Counted from the stretch's first letter, positions 1 through 8,154 are shown. The stretch: 64,000 nucleotides of DNA from Betaproteobacteria bacterium (GCA_029863175.1 JAOTVX010000008.1:45367-109366), one strand, 5' to 3'. Program-made: numbers and translations. Notes: generated by a model not told the origin, from the letters alone.

Positions 1-69
1 GTCGCGGTTCCCGGCAAACACCAGCGGATAATCCGGGTGGGCGTGCCAGGCGAAGAGCATTAGGCACAT
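1..69 (-). CDS. NRDE/TANGO2 family protein, N-terminal 23 codons (cut by window edge)
   Basis: Reading leftwards from an ATG at 67-69, the frame gives Met-Cys-Leu-Met-Leu-Phe-Ala-Trp followed by His-Pro-Asp-Tyr-Pro-Leu and Ala-Gly-Asn-Arg-Asp. This matches the start of NRDE (TANGO2) proteins, whose conserved beginning is Met-Cys followed by Ala-Trp, His-Pro-x-Tyr-Pro-Leu and then Asn-Arg-Asp-Glu; the final Glu would lie just outside the window. The family has an Ntn-hydrolase-like fold with a conserved Cys2, and its role in bacteria is poorly defined. No strong ribosome binding site is visible. Immediately upstream lies a run of GTGA repeats. Confidence 0.7.
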   Translation of the reverse strand, partial: MCLMLFAWHAHPDYPLVFAGNRD

Positions 70-72
70 GGC

Positions 73-113
73 TGGTGAGACGTGACGAGTGATGGGTGAC
101 GAGTGACGGGTGG
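73..113. repeat. Tandem degenerate GTGA-type repeat
   Basis: Five or six closely spaced GTGA/GTGG units of about 7-8 bases (GTGAGAC, GTGACGA, GTGATGG and so on) fill the start of the gap between the NRDE gene and the DUF4936 gene. The same kind of array recurs at many gene borders in the window. The rest of the gap to 238 shows no gene. Confidence 0.6.
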
Positions 114-238
114 CAAGAGCGGATTCACCTGAGGGCGTGAGTGCAGGAGGGCGCGAGCGCGAAGCAGCGTTCTGTCAGGATGCCTTACCTCCTGGCGTGA
201 CGGGTTTTTCGATCTCACGACCTTCCGATCTCGCGATC

Positions 239-523
239 TTACGGCTCCTCGAAGCACTCGATGTGGCGCGGCGTGTCGGGGAGCAGATATTCCTGGATCT
301 TCAGGCGGGCGACGGCTTCGGCGAGCTCCCATTCGAACTTGGACTCGTCGGCGACGTTCTCGTAGACCTCCATCAACAGGTTCGGCTCGCCGCGTTTTTT
401 CATCAGCCGCCCGGAAATGCCGGTCGCTCTCCGTACGTCCTCGAGCAGTGCGCGAATTCGAGGCTCGTTAGCGTCTGCCTTCGCTGGATCGACGCGATAG
501 TAAACGTAATAGGAACAGGACAT
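239..523 (-). CDS. DUF4936 family protein
   Basis: A 94-residue protein starting Met-Ser-Cys-Ser-Tyr-Tyr-Val-Tyr-Tyr-Arg-Val. This start, nine codons into a longer open frame, fits the family, whose members begin with a Tyr-rich beta strand. The pattern of an early strand, a helix with Arg-Ala-Leu-Leu-Glu-Asp-Val, then Leu-Met-Glu-Val-Tyr-Glu-Asn-Val and a C-terminal His-x-Glu-x-Phe-Glu matches DUF4936, a small ferredoxin-like-fold family I know mostly from betaproteobacteria. Function unknown. In its lineage this family is often near NRDE genes, and one starts about 170 bases further along the same strand, so they may be co-transcribed (inference). Confidence 0.75.
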   Translation of the reverse strand: MSCSYYVYYRVDPAKADANEPRIRALLEDVRRATGISGRLMKKRGEPNLLMEVYENVADESKFEWELAEAVARLKIQEYLLPDTPRHIECFEEP

Positions 524-658
524 AGACGCCGATTTTAATCCCCACGGCAATCAGGGTGAAATTCTCCTTCAGGTTCCGGTAAAATAGAGAGAATTTGGTG
601 TTTCCGGGGTTGGTGTCCGGCGCTGATTTCGCTGAGAATGAGCAACGGAGCAGGACGG

Positions 659-1549
659 ATGAAGGGTTTCGAATACGTTACTGCGAAGGACGCGCGCCAC
701 GCGGTCGCGCTGCTGGCTGAACACGGGCCGAAGGCTAAGATCCTTGCCGGCGGCACCGATCTCTTGGTTGATCTCAAGTCGGTACCGGAGGCGCCCTCCG
801 CGGTCATCGACATCACGCGTGCCGCGGACATGAAAGGCATCAAGGTGACCGATCGCGGACTGGTCATCGGCGCGCTCGCCACGCACAGCGAGATCATGCG
901 CTCACCCGAGATCCGGGAACGGTACCCGGCGCTGGTGGACGCGGCGCACAGCATCGGGGCGATCCAGACTCGCAGTCTTGGCACCCTCGGCGGCAATCTG
1001 GTAACGGCAGTGCCTTCGCTCGATAGCGGCCCGGCGCTGGTTGCGCTGGAGGCGCTGGTGACGATTGCTGGTCCCGCCGGGTCAAGAGAGATTCCGCTGA
1101 CGGAATTCTTTGTCGGGCCGCGCCGCAATGCGCTCAAGGCCGGCGAGTTGCTGGTGGACATCGTCATTCCCAAGAAGAATCTCGGCAAGCCGGCGGGCTT
1201 CCAGAAGTTCGGCTTGCGCAAGGGCCAGGCGCTGGCGCTCGTCAATACTGCAGCGAGCTTCTGGCTCGATCCGGTCAAGAAAGTTTTTGTCGAGCCCTGC
1301 ATCGCGCTTGGGGCCGTTGCACCGGTCGTGATCCGCGCACCCAAGGCCGAGGCCTACCTCGCGGGTAAAAAGGTCACGCCCGAGGCCATGGCGGAGGCAG
1401 GACGCATCGCAGCCAGCGAGGCGAAGCCGATCAGCGACTTCCGCGCATCGGCCGACTACCGGCGGGATCTCATTGCGGTCCTCACCAAGCGCTCGCTGGA
1501 AGGCGCGTTGGCAGTGGCCGAACGCAATCAAAAGGAGAGCAGGAAATGA
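659..1549 (+). CDS. Molybdenum hydroxylase FAD-binding subunit (CoxM-like)
   Basis: A 296-residue medium subunit of the xanthine dehydrogenase/CO dehydrogenase family. It carries FAD and passes electrons from the iron-sulfur subunit to an acceptor. The FAD loop Ala-Gly-Gly-Thr-Asp lies at residues 30-34 and a second FAD motif Thr-Leu-Gly-Gly-Asn around residue 115, with the usual C-terminal CO_deh_flav domain after residue 170. I chose the ATG at 659 because GGAGCAGGACGG precedes it; an ATG at 638 is the alternative. It overlaps the next gene by four bases (ATGA) and opens a six-gene operon whose molybdopterin subunits lie at the far end. The substrate cannot be read from the sequence. Confidence 0.92.
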   Translation: MKGFEYVTAKDARHAVALLAEHGPKAKILAGGTDLLVDLKSVPEAPSAVIDITRAADMKGIKVTDRGLVIGALATHSEIMRSPEIRERYPALVDAAHSIGAIQTRSLGTLGGNLVTAVPSLDSGPALVALEALVTIAGPAGSREIPLTEFFVGPRRNALKAGELLVDIVIPKKNLGKPAGFQKFGLRKGQALALVNTAASFWLDPVKKVFVEPCIALGAVAPVVIRAPKAEAYLAGKKVTPEAMAEAGRIAASEAKPISDFRASADYRRDLIAVLTKRSLEGALAVAERNQKESRK

Positions 1550-2049
1550 CCGATGTCGTGCTGCGTGTGAATGGCAAGGAGCGAAAGGCGTCCGTGCCAC
1601 CCGAGACGACGCTGTTGCAGCTCCTGCGCGAGCACCTTGGGCTGACCGGGTCGAAGCTCGGCTGCGACGTCGGCGACTGTGGCGCGTGCACGGTGATCGT
1701 CGACGGCCTGGCGGTCAACTCCTGTCTCATGCTCGCCGGCCAGGTGGATGGGCGTGAGGTGCTCACGATCGAGGGGCTTGCTTCCCGCGACCGGCTGCAT
1801 CCCATCCAGCGGGCGTTCGAGGAGCGCGCGGCGCTGCAGTGCGGATTTTGCGGGCCGGGGTCGATCATGTCGGCGAAGGCGCTGCTCGACGAGAATCTGA
1901 AACCGACGGCGCTGGAGATTCGCGATGCGCTCGCGGGGAATCTGTGCCGCTGCACTGGCTACACGAAGATGATCGACGCCATCCAGGATGCCGCGCGCGA
2001 GCTGCGCGAGGAGAAGCGGGTGCCGGTTGCGCAGCCGGACCGGGCGTGA
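1546..2049 (+). CDS. Molybdenum hydroxylase [2Fe-2S] subunit (CoxS-like)
   Basis: A 167-residue small subunit holding both iron-sulfur clusters. The plant-ferredoxin-type cluster uses Cys40, Cys45, Cys48 and Cys60. The second, helical-domain cluster uses Cys99 and Cys102 (Gln-Cys-Gly-Phe-Cys-Gly-Pro-Gly) with Cys134 and Cys136 (Cys-Arg-Cys-Thr-Gly-Tyr). All eight ligands are present, so the electron path from molybdenum to FAD looks intact. The start overlaps the FAD-subunit stop (ATGA) and the stop overlaps a GTG start of the alcohol dehydrogenase gene, which implies translational coupling through the operon. Confidence 0.95.
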   Translation: MTDVVLRVNGKERKASVPPETTLLQLLREHLGLTGSKLGCDVGDCGACTVIVDGLAVNSCLMLAGQVDGREVLTIEGLASRDRLHPIQRAFEERAALQCGFCGPGSIMSAKALLDENLKPTALEIRDALAGNLCRCTGYTKMIDAIQDAARELREEKRVPVAQPDRA

Positions 2050-3176
2050 GCGTGCCCGCGCGAGCCAACGAGCTTCAGATTCCGCAACGGATGAAGGCGT
2101 GGGTCCTGGGCGGACCCGATGAGCTGCGCCTCGTGGAAAAGCCCGTGCCGCAGCCCGGTGTGGCGGAAGTGTTGGTGCGCATCGGCGCGACCGCAGTCTG
2201 CGGGACCGATCTCGAAGTCATCAGCCGTGGCGCGCCTGCGCTAGTGCAAGGCGGCACGCCTTTCAACAAGAACTTCACGCCCGGCCACGAGTACATGGGC
2301 ACGGTGGTCCGGCTCGGCCCCGGCGTAGACGAATTCGACGTCGGGGACCGCATCGCCGTGGAGATTCACGCGGGCTGCGGGCGCTGCGAGCGCTGCCGCG
2401 AGGGCATGTACACCGCGTGCCTCAACTATGGGATGAACTACGGCGATCACGATAAGGGCCACCGCGCGAACGGTTTCACCACGGACGGAGGTTTCGCCGA
2501 ATACGCCGTGAACCACGTGAACACACTCTCGCCCGTGCCTGCCGACATGAGCGACGAGGAAGCCACGCTCATTGTCACCGCGGGAACCGTGATCTACGGG
2601 CTCGATGTGCTTGGGGGACTCATCGCCGGTCAATCGGTCGTGGTGACGGGACCGGGGCCGATCGGGTTGATGGGCGTGGGCATGGCGAAGGCGCTTGGCG
2701 CGAGCCCTGTGGTGCTCACCGGCACCGAGCGCGACCGCCGGCGCCTCGATATAGGGCGCACGCTTGGCGCCGATGAAGTCATCGATGTTAGCCGGGAGAA
2801 CGCGGTCGAGGCGGTCATGCGCATCACGCGCGGCCGTGGCGCTCACTACGTGCTCGAATGTTCGGGTGCACCCAATGCGCTGAACGACGCGGCGCACATG
2901 GCCAGCCGCGGCGGGCGCATCTGCCTCGTGGCGTTCCCGCACGAGCCGGTGCCAGTGGACGTGGCGCACCTCGTGAGCAACAACATCTACCTGTTCGGCA
3001 TTCGTGGTGAGGGCCGAAGCGCCACGCGCCGCGGCGCTGCACTGATGGCGCAGAAGCGCTTTCCGGCAAAGCTCCTGCACACGCACACCTTTTCCTTCGA
3101 GGAGGTGCCGACCGCGATCCAGTACGCGTCGCAGCGCATCGAGGACGCGATCAAGGTCGTGGTGAAAATGCATTAA
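2046..3176 (+). CDS. Zinc-dependent alcohol dehydrogenase (MDR superfamily)
   Basis: A medium-chain dehydrogenase of 376 residues. The catalytic-zinc cysteine is in Val-Cys-Gly-Thr-Asp (Cys52), followed by Gly-His-Glu-Tyr-Met-Gly; structural-zinc cysteines are in Cys-Gly-Arg-Cys-Glu-Arg-Cys and a later Cys seven residues on. The nucleotide motif Gly-Pro-Gly-Pro-Ile-Gly is in the Rossmann domain. The GTG at 2046 is chosen because it overlaps the upstream stop (GTGA); the ATG at 2091 is a reasonable alternative. It is an unusual member of a molybdenum-hydroxylase operon and probably acts on an alcohol formed before or after the hydroxylation (inference). Sorbitol/threonine-dehydrogenase-like members are the closest group I recognise. 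Confidence 0.9.
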   Translation: MSVPARANELQIPQRMKAWVLGGPDELRLVEKPVPQPGVAEVLVRIGATAVCGTDLEVISRGAPALVQGGTPFNKNFTPGHEYMGTVVRLGPGVDEFDVGDRIAVEIHAGCGRCERCREGMYTACLNYGMNYGDHDKGHRANGFTTDGGFAEYAVNHVNTLSPVPADMSDEEATLIVTAGTVIYGLDVLGGLIAGQSVVVTGPGPIGLMGVGMAKALGASPVVLTGTERDRRRLDIGRTLGADEVIDVSRENAVEAVMRITRGRGAHYVLECSGAPNALNDAAHMASRGGRICLVAFPHEPVPVDVAHLVSNNIYLFGIRGEGRSATRRGAALMAQKRFPAKLLHTHTFSFEEVPTAIQYASQRIEDAIKVVVKMH

Positions 3177-3189
3177 AGGTGGTGCCGTC

Positions 3190-4062
3190 TTGGCCGACGC
3201 AAGCAAAAAGTACCGATTCCTGTTCATCCAGCCGTTTCAGCTGCCGCAAGGCAGCCGCTTTGCGGACCCGTATCACTCGGATGCGCTCACGAAGGAGCAG
3301 CGCATGCGGATGGATCACCTCAACATCAGGCATCTGCTCGAAGACGTCGAGTGGGACTTTCACGGCGGCCCGATCGCGCCGTATGGGGATTGGGCGGTGG
3401 AGACCCGCGAGGAGTTCTGCTATGTCGCGGCCGGACGACTGCCGATCGTGCGCGAGGCCTGTAAGAGCGGGAAGTACAACGCCATCGTGCTGCTCGGCGG
3501 CGGGGAGCCGGGCTTCATGGAGTCGCGGGAGATTGCGCGCCAGTATGGAATACCGGTGAGCTCGTGCGCGTTTTCCCAAATGCACGTCGCCTCGATGCTG
3601 GGTAACAAGTTCAGCATCGTCGATTTCACCGAAGTGCATAACATGTATTACCGTGATCTCGTGGTGCGGCACGGTTTCGCCGGCCGTTGCGCCTCGATTC
3701 GGAACATCAATTTTTATCACGCCCGCCCGGGACTCGAGGCGCAAACTCCCATCGCCGTCGAGCGCGAGCGGGCCCGCAAAGGCGAGCGCTCCGAGGCGGT
3801 TGAACGAGCCGTGACGGAAGCGGTCGCCGCGATCGAGGAGGACGGGGCCGAAGTAATCACCTTTGGGTGTTCGGACGCATTCTGGTTACAATCCTTTCTA
3901 CAGAAACGCCTGGCCGAGCTTGGCTGGGAAGTGCCGGTGCTGGAGGGCTACAGCTGCGCGATCGTGCTGGCGAAGCTGTTCGTCGATCTGGGCGTTGACG
4001 CGAGCGGGCTCATGTTCCCGAGCGATCAGCCGAGGCGGTGGCGCAGGAAGAAGACGTTTTGA
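3190..4062 (+). CDS. Asp/Glu/hydantoin racemase-like protein lacking the first catalytic Cys
   Basis: A 290-residue protein starting at TTG 3190, 13 bases after the dehydrogenase stop. The fold markers are those of the Asp/Glu/hydantoin racemase family: a first-half segment ending in Gly-Gly-Gly-Glu-Pro-Gly (103-108) and a second-half Thr-Phe-Gly-Cys-Ser-Asp (Cys227), then Val-Pro-Val-Leu-Glu-Gly. In family members I know, each half supplies one catalytic cysteine. Here the second is present (Cys227) but the first position is Gly, so two-base racemisation is doubtful and a decarboxylase or isomerase role with one Cys, as in arylmalonate decarboxylase, is possible (inference). It sits within the molybdenum-hydroxylase operon. 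Confidence 0.75.
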   Translation: MADASKKYRFLFIQPFQLPQGSRFADPYHSDALTKEQRMRMDHLNIRHLLEDVEWDFHGGPIAPYGDWAVETREEFCYVAAGRLPIVREACKSGKYNAIVLLGGGEPGFMESREIARQYGIPVSSCAFSQMHVASMLGNKFSIVDFTEVHNMYYRDLVVRHGFAGRCASIRNINFYHARPGLEAQTPIAVERERARKGERSEAVERAVTEAVAAIEEDGAEVITFGCSDAFWLQSFLQKRLAELGWEVPVLEGYSCAIVLAKLFVDLGVDASGLMFPSDQPRRWRRKKTF

Positions 4063-4166
4063 GGAACCGGGACGAATGGGCCTGACCCGACCACGGTTAG
4101 CGAAAGACAACGCGAATTGCGCGAAGAGATAGCGGTGCAAGCCGCCCGTTAGAAGGAACCGCGAAC

Positions 4167-5588
4167 ATGCCAGATACCTTTGAGACGAAGACGAAGACGA
4201 AGACGAGGAAGGAGGAGGAGAAGACGGTCGTGCGCGATGCCCCGCGCGAAGCGGGCGTGGACCTGCGCTTGCCGGCTGTCGTCCCTGCCGTTCCGTACCC
4301 GATCGACACGCTGGTGCCGCACGTCAACCTGCAGACGCCGGCAGTCGGCCAGCGCGTCACGCGGCCCGATGCGCGCGCGCACGGGCTCGGGCAGACCAAG
4401 TACATCGACGATATGTCGTTTCCCGGCATGCTTCACGCCAAGATCAAGCGCGCGGGGATCGCTTCGGGCCGCATCGTGCGCATCGATTCCAGCGCTGCCG
4501 AGGCGATGCCGGGCGTGATGGCCGTGGTGACCGGGCGCGATATCCCGGTCAACTCCTTCGGCCCGTCGTTCCAGGATCAGCCGGTGCTGGCTGGCGAGCG
4601 GGTCTACCACGCGGGCGACGGGGTCGCGGCGGTGGCAGCGCTGACCGAGCAGATCGCGCTCGACGCGCTCGAGAAGATCAAGGTCGAATACGAGCCACTG
4701 CCGGCGGTCTTCGACCCGCTGGAGGCGCTCAAGGACGACTCGCCCAAGGTCCATGACACCGAAACCAACATCTACGCGAAGAAAACCATCAAGAAGGGCG
4801 ACGTCGAGCAGGCGTTCGCGCAGGCGGACCACATCTTCGAGAACCGCTTCAGCACGCAGATGGTCGAGCACGTCTCGCTCGAGCCGCACGCGGCGATTGC
4901 TGACTGGGATGCCAACGGGCGCGTGACGGTCTGGTGCACGATTGGCCGAATTACGCTCGCGCGCGGAGACATGTCGCGCACGCTAAAAGTTCCAATGAAC
5001 CGCATCCGCATGGTCGGCACCATCGTTGGCGGCAACTTCGGAGGCAAGAACGAGATCACGCAGGAGCCGGTGCTCGCGCTGCTCTCGAAAAAGACCGGGC
5101 GACCGGTGAAGGGCGTCTACTCGCGCGGCGAGGAGTTTACCTCCACCACCACGCGCCACCCGATCATCATGGACTACAAGACCGGGGTGACCAAGGAGGG
5201 CAAGATCATTGCGCGCAAGGTGCGGCTGGTGCTCGATGGCGGCGCCTACTGCTCGTGGAGCGAGACCACGCTCGGCAAGGCAGCGATTCTTTCTGCCGGC
5301 CCGTACAACATCGAAAACCTGCAGGTCGAGGCCTACACCGTCTACACCAACAAGACGATGACCGGCGCGATGCGCGGCTTCGGCGCGCCGCAGGTGTGCT
5401 TTGCCTACGAATCCCACATGGACGACATCGCCAAGGCCCTCGGGATCGATCCACTCGAGATCCGGCTGCGCAACGCGTTCGGCGAGGGCTCGGCGAGCCC
5501 CACGGGCCAGGTCTTGCATAGCGTTGTCGTAAAGGAGTCCTTGCTCAAGGCCGCGGAGCGCTTCGGCTGGAAAGAGGGGCGGTCATGA
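4167..5588 (+). CDS. Molybdenum hydroxylase molybdopterin subunit, N-terminal part (NdhL-like)
   Basis: A 473-residue protein equal to the first 60 percent of a CoxL/XdhB-type molybdopterin subunit: an a/b-hammerhead domain near residues 65-175, then the first molybdopterin-binding domain with Gly-Gly-Asn-Phe-Gly-Gly-Lys and Ala-Met-Arg-Gly-Phe-Gly-Ala-Pro. It stops right after the helix ending Phe-Gly-Trp-Lys-Glu-Gly-Arg, where full-length relatives continue through a short linker. The rest is encoded by the next gene, which overlaps by four bases in another frame. The N terminus has a low-complexity Lys/Thr/Glu stretch. Start chosen on GAAGGAACC before the ATG. The split resembles nicotinate dehydrogenase NdhL/NdhM of Eubacterium barkeri. 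Confidence 0.9.
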   Translation: MPDTFETKTKTKTRKEEEKTVVRDAPREAGVDLRLPAVVPAVPYPIDTLVPHVNLQTPAVGQRVTRPDARAHGLGQTKYIDDMSFPGMLHAKIKRAGIASGRIVRIDSSAAEAMPGVMAVVTGRDIPVNSFGPSFQDQPVLAGERVYHAGDGVAAVAALTEQIALDALEKIKVEYEPLPAVFDPLEALKDDSPKVHDTETNIYAKKTIKKGDVEQAFAQADHIFENRFSTQMVEHVSLEPHAAIADWDANGRVTVWCTIGRITLARGDMSRTLKVPMNRIRMVGTIVGGNFGGKNEITQEPVLALLSKKTGRPVKGVYSRGEEFTSTTTRHPIIMDYKTGVTKEGKIIARKVRLVLDGGAYCSWSETTLGKAAILSAGPYNIENLQVEAYTVYTNKTMTGAMRGFGAPQVCFAYESHMDDIAKALGIDPLEIRLRNAFGEGSASPTGQVLHSVVVKESLLKAAERFGWKEGRS

Positions 5589-6604
5589 AGCGGCGTGGAC
5601 GCGGCATCGCCTGCATGTGGTATCCGATCGGCTTCACGGTCGCAGCCAACCCCAGCGCGGCGACGGTCAAGGTGAACGAGGATGGAACCGCCACGGTGCT
5701 CACCGGAACCGTGGAGACGGGCCAGGGCGCCCTCACCGTGCTGAGTCAGATCGCGGCCGAGGAACTCGGCATCGCGATGGACGACGTTCACATCGTCTCG
5801 GGCGACACCGACGTCGCGCCCATGGACACCGGCGCGATCGCGAGCCGCACGACCTACGTCACCGGCAACGCCATCCGGCTGGCGGCCGAGAAGGCCAAGC
5901 TGATCCTCTTTGACGTTGCGGCGCCGATGCTTGGGGTCAAGCCAAGCCAGCTCGAGGCGCGCGACCGCAAGATCCAGGTGAAGAGCTACCCGCAGCGCTG
6001 CCTCGGCATCGGCGAGGTCGCGCACCGCGCCCAGGTCGTGATAGGCGAGCCGGCGATCGGCAGCGCCTCGTGGAACCCTCCGACCGTGGCCATGGACCCG
6101 GAAACCGGGCAAGGCAAACCCTTCAGCACCTACGTCTATGCGACGCAGATCGCCGAAGTGGACGTCGACGACGAGACCGGCGAGATCGAGGTGCTGCGCA
6201 TTGTCGCGGCGCACGATTGCGGCACCGCCATCAACCCGATGCTGGTCGAGGGCCAGATCGAGGGTGGCATCTCGATGGGCATTGGTTTCGCGCTCCAGGA
6301 AGAGATGCTGTTCGACAAGAACGGCCGTCTCGTCAATCCAAACCTCACCAACTACATCATGCCCACTTCGCTCGACATGCCGGAGATCGAGGTGGACATC
6401 GTGCCGAGCTTCGACCCGACCGGGCCGTTCGGCGCCAAGGGCGTGGGCGAGCCGACCGCGGTCCCGACCGCAGCAGCGATCCTGAACGCGGTGCACGATG
6501 CCGTGGGCGTGCGCATCGCGTCGCTCCCGGCGACGGCCGAGAAGGTGCTGGCGGCAATCAAGGCGAAGCGCGAAGGCACGACGAAGAAGCTGACCGCCGC
6601 CTAG
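5585..6604 (+). CDS. Molybdenum hydroxylase molybdopterin subunit, C-terminal part (NdhM-like)
   Basis: A 339-residue protein matching the second molybdopterin-binding domain of CoxL/XdhB subunits. It begins Met-Lys-Arg-Arg-Gly-Arg-Gly-Ile-Ala-Cys-Met-Trp-Tyr, at the point where single-chain relatives resume after the linker, and contains Glu-Thr-Gly-Gln-Gly (cofactor-binding loop) and near the C terminus Gly-Ala-Lys-Gly-Val-Gly-Glu-Pro, which holds the catalytic Glu expected in this family. Together with the preceding gene it makes about 812 residues, the usual length of an undivided subunit. The ATGA overlap suggests equal production of both halves. It could be a fixed subunit split or a recent frameshift; the clean domain boundary favours the former. 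Confidence 0.9.
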   Translation: MKRRGRGIACMWYPIGFTVAANPSAATVKVNEDGTATVLTGTVETGQGALTVLSQIAAEELGIAMDDVHIVSGDTDVAPMDTGAIASRTTYVTGNAIRLAAEKAKLILFDVAAPMLGVKPSQLEARDRKIQVKSYPQRCLGIGEVAHRAQVVIGEPAIGSASWNPPTVAMDPETGQGKPFSTYVYATQIAEVDVDDETGEIEVLRIVAAHDCGTAINPMLVEGQIEGGISMGIGFALQEEMLFDKNGRLVNPNLTNYIMPTSLDMPEIEVDIVPSFDPTGPFGAKGVGEPTAVPTAAAILNAVHDAVGVRIASLPATAEKVLAAIKAKREGTTKKLTAA

Positions 6605-6630
6605 AGTGTGTTGTAAAAACCAGGAACGAC

Positions 6631-6740
6631 ATTAACCGCAGAAAAACGCAGATAAACACAGATACGACTCAAGATTCGTTCCGCTTTCTGCGTTTTTTTC
6701 GCCGCCGATGAACGCCGATACACGCCGATCAAATCGGTAA
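6631..6740. repeat. Dispersed CGCAGATAAACACAGAT-type repeat in the 6605-7015 gap
   Basis: The 411-base gap after the molybdenum-hydroxylase operon has no convincing gene. It holds ACCGCAG-AAAAACGCAGATAAACACAGAT at 6631-6665 and a diverged copy built on GATGAACGCCGATACACGCCGATCAAAT at about 6707-6735. Near relatives occur at 42675-42705, 42763-42785 (inverted) and 50744-50775. The gap ends with the leader and strong ribosome binding site of the universal stress gene. Confidence 0.6.
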
Positions 6741-7015
6741 GTCTTGTATGGAAAGCGTAGGAACCATATATCGTAGTCTGTGTCGTTTTTGCCGCTCGAT
6801 TTTCGTGAGCTGGCCCCGGCGCGCCAGCTTGCCACTTACCTATCACCCGGTACCCGACATCGCCTGACCTGCCGTACGGGAAAGCTCTATTAAATATGGG
6901 GTAAGGGAAAGAGCTTGCCGCGCTCTGGTGGTTGGCATATCTTGCCCGGTACTGAATTTCCTATATCCGCGTCTGCTATAAGAGGTACACCTACCTACAT
7001 GCCATAGGAGGGCTT

Positions 7016-7519
7016 ATGTTCAAGCATATCCTCATGCCGACGGACGGTACCGAACACTCCGAGCAGGCGATCAAACGCGGCATCGAATTGGCAAAGCTGT
7101 GCAACGCAAAGGTCACCGGCATCCATGTGGTCCCGGACTATCACATGATGCTCGCCTACGAGGGGGGCTTCGATGCAGGCACCGAGGAAAGGATTCAGGA
7201 GGAAGCGCAACAGAATGCGGCGCGCTTTCTCGAATTCGTCATGACCAGCGCCGGCGCAGCGAATGTGCCTTGCGACACCTTGGTAGCGACGAACGCCCAT
7301 CCCTACGACGCGATCGTCAATACGGCCAATGAACGCGGCTGTGATTTGATTGTGATGACCGCGCGCTATCGCAAGGGGCTCGCCAAGCTGATCATGGGCG
7401 ACGAGGCAACCCGCGTGCTGCACCGGGCGTCAATCCCGGTGCTGATATTCCGCGGGATCATGAGTTCGGATCACCCCGATCGCGATAAAGCTGTGCCCCG
7501 AGCCAAAGCCAAGGCTTGA
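7016..7519 (+). CDS. Universal stress protein, UspA family
   Basis: A 167-residue single-domain Usp. It starts Met-Phe-Lys-His-Ile-Leu-Met-Pro-Thr-Asp-Gly-Thr-Glu, the usual first strand with its Asp, and ends with Gly-Asp-Glu-Ala-Thr-Arg-Val-Leu-His-Arg followed by Ile-Pro-Val-Leu, corresponding to the ATP-binding Gly-x2-Gly-x9-Gly(Ser/Thr) region in a weakened form (Met-Gly-Asp-Glu-Ala-Thr). Whether it binds ATP is therefore unclear. The start has AGGAGGG seven bases upstream. It is followed 36 bases later by a small exported NTF2-like protein with an equally strong ribosome site, so the two are probably co-transcribed. Confidence 0.9.
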   Translation: MFKHILMPTDGTEHSEQAIKRGIELAKLCNAKVTGIHVVPDYHMMLAYEGGFDAGTEERIQEEAQQNAARFLEFVMTSAGAANVPCDTLVATNAHPYDAIVNTANERGCDLIVMTARYRKGLAKLIMGDEATRVLHRASIPVLIFRGIMSSDHPDRDKAVPRAKAKA

Positions 7520-7555
7520 GCGGGAAATCAATCAGACCATTAGGAGGGAGGCATC

Positions 7556-8038
7556 ATGAAGAAATTGATCAGATTCGTAGTTGGCATCGTGGTTCCCGCC
7601 TTCATCATGGCAGGGGGTATGGCGAATTCTGCAATGGCGCAAGAAGCGTGGGACATGGATGACGTAAAGGAAGCCAACGAAGCCTTTTACGCAGCACTAT
7701 CGGCACGGGATATTAGCGCCATGGCAAAGGTATGGACTCACAAGACGGAAATCAGACACATAGGCCCGCACAACAAGGAGATTAACGTTGGCTTGGATGC
7801 GGCGATGAAGAATTGGAAGGGGCTCTTCGCCGCTTTCCCGGAATTCAAAATCACGTGTGAACAAACTTATATCCGGATCAATGGGTCGACCGCCTGGGTC
7901 AGCGGCCTCGAAAACGCGCACTGGAAAAACAAGGTCGGCGACACCCATACCCGCACCCAGTTCGGGACAAGCATATTCGAGAAGCATGGAGACCAGTGGC
8001 TCATGGTTTACCACCACGCTTCTGCAGTTCCCCAGTAG
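7556..8038 (+). CDS. Exported NTF2/SnoaL-like protein
   Basis: A 160-residue protein with an N-terminal signal peptide (Lys-Lys-Leu then a hydrophobic stretch ending Asn-Ser-Ala-Met-Ala-Gln at about residue 29). The mature part has the NTF2-like pattern: a first helix Asn-Glu-Ala-Phe-Tyr-Ala-Ala-Leu-Ser-Ala-Arg-Asp followed by Trp-Thr-His-Lys, a Gly-Leu-Asp-Ala-Ala-Met segment, and C-terminal strands ending Trp-Leu-Met-Val-Tyr-His-His-Ala-Ser. This is the SnoaL-like_3/DUF4440 type, in which bacterial members usually have no proven enzyme activity. AGGAGGGAGG precedes the ATG. Periplasmic location is inferred from the signal peptide. Confidence 0.85.
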   Translation: MKKLIRFVVGIVVPAFIMAGGMANSAMAQEAWDMDDVKEANEAFYAALSARDISAMAKVWTHKTEIRHIGPHNKEINVGLDAAMKNWKGLFAAFPEFKITCEQTYIRINGSTAWVSGLENAHWKNKVGDTHTRTQFGTSIFEKHGDQWLMVYHHASAVPQ

Positions 8039-8154
8039 GCGCTCCGCGGGCGTTGCTTTGACCGGTGGAGGTGAACGGCCCGCGCGGAATACGAACGAAG
8101 AGGCGCGGCCTGGCGGGTCACCGAGACGGGTCGCAGTCCTAATGCATGGGCCAA

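Noticed and set aside
5585..5588. TGA ending the first molybdopterin-subunit gene as another selenocysteine codon
   Set aside because: The sequence after this TGA in the same frame has no homology to the family; the remainder is in another frame starting at the overlapping ATG. No SECIS-like loop is apparent.
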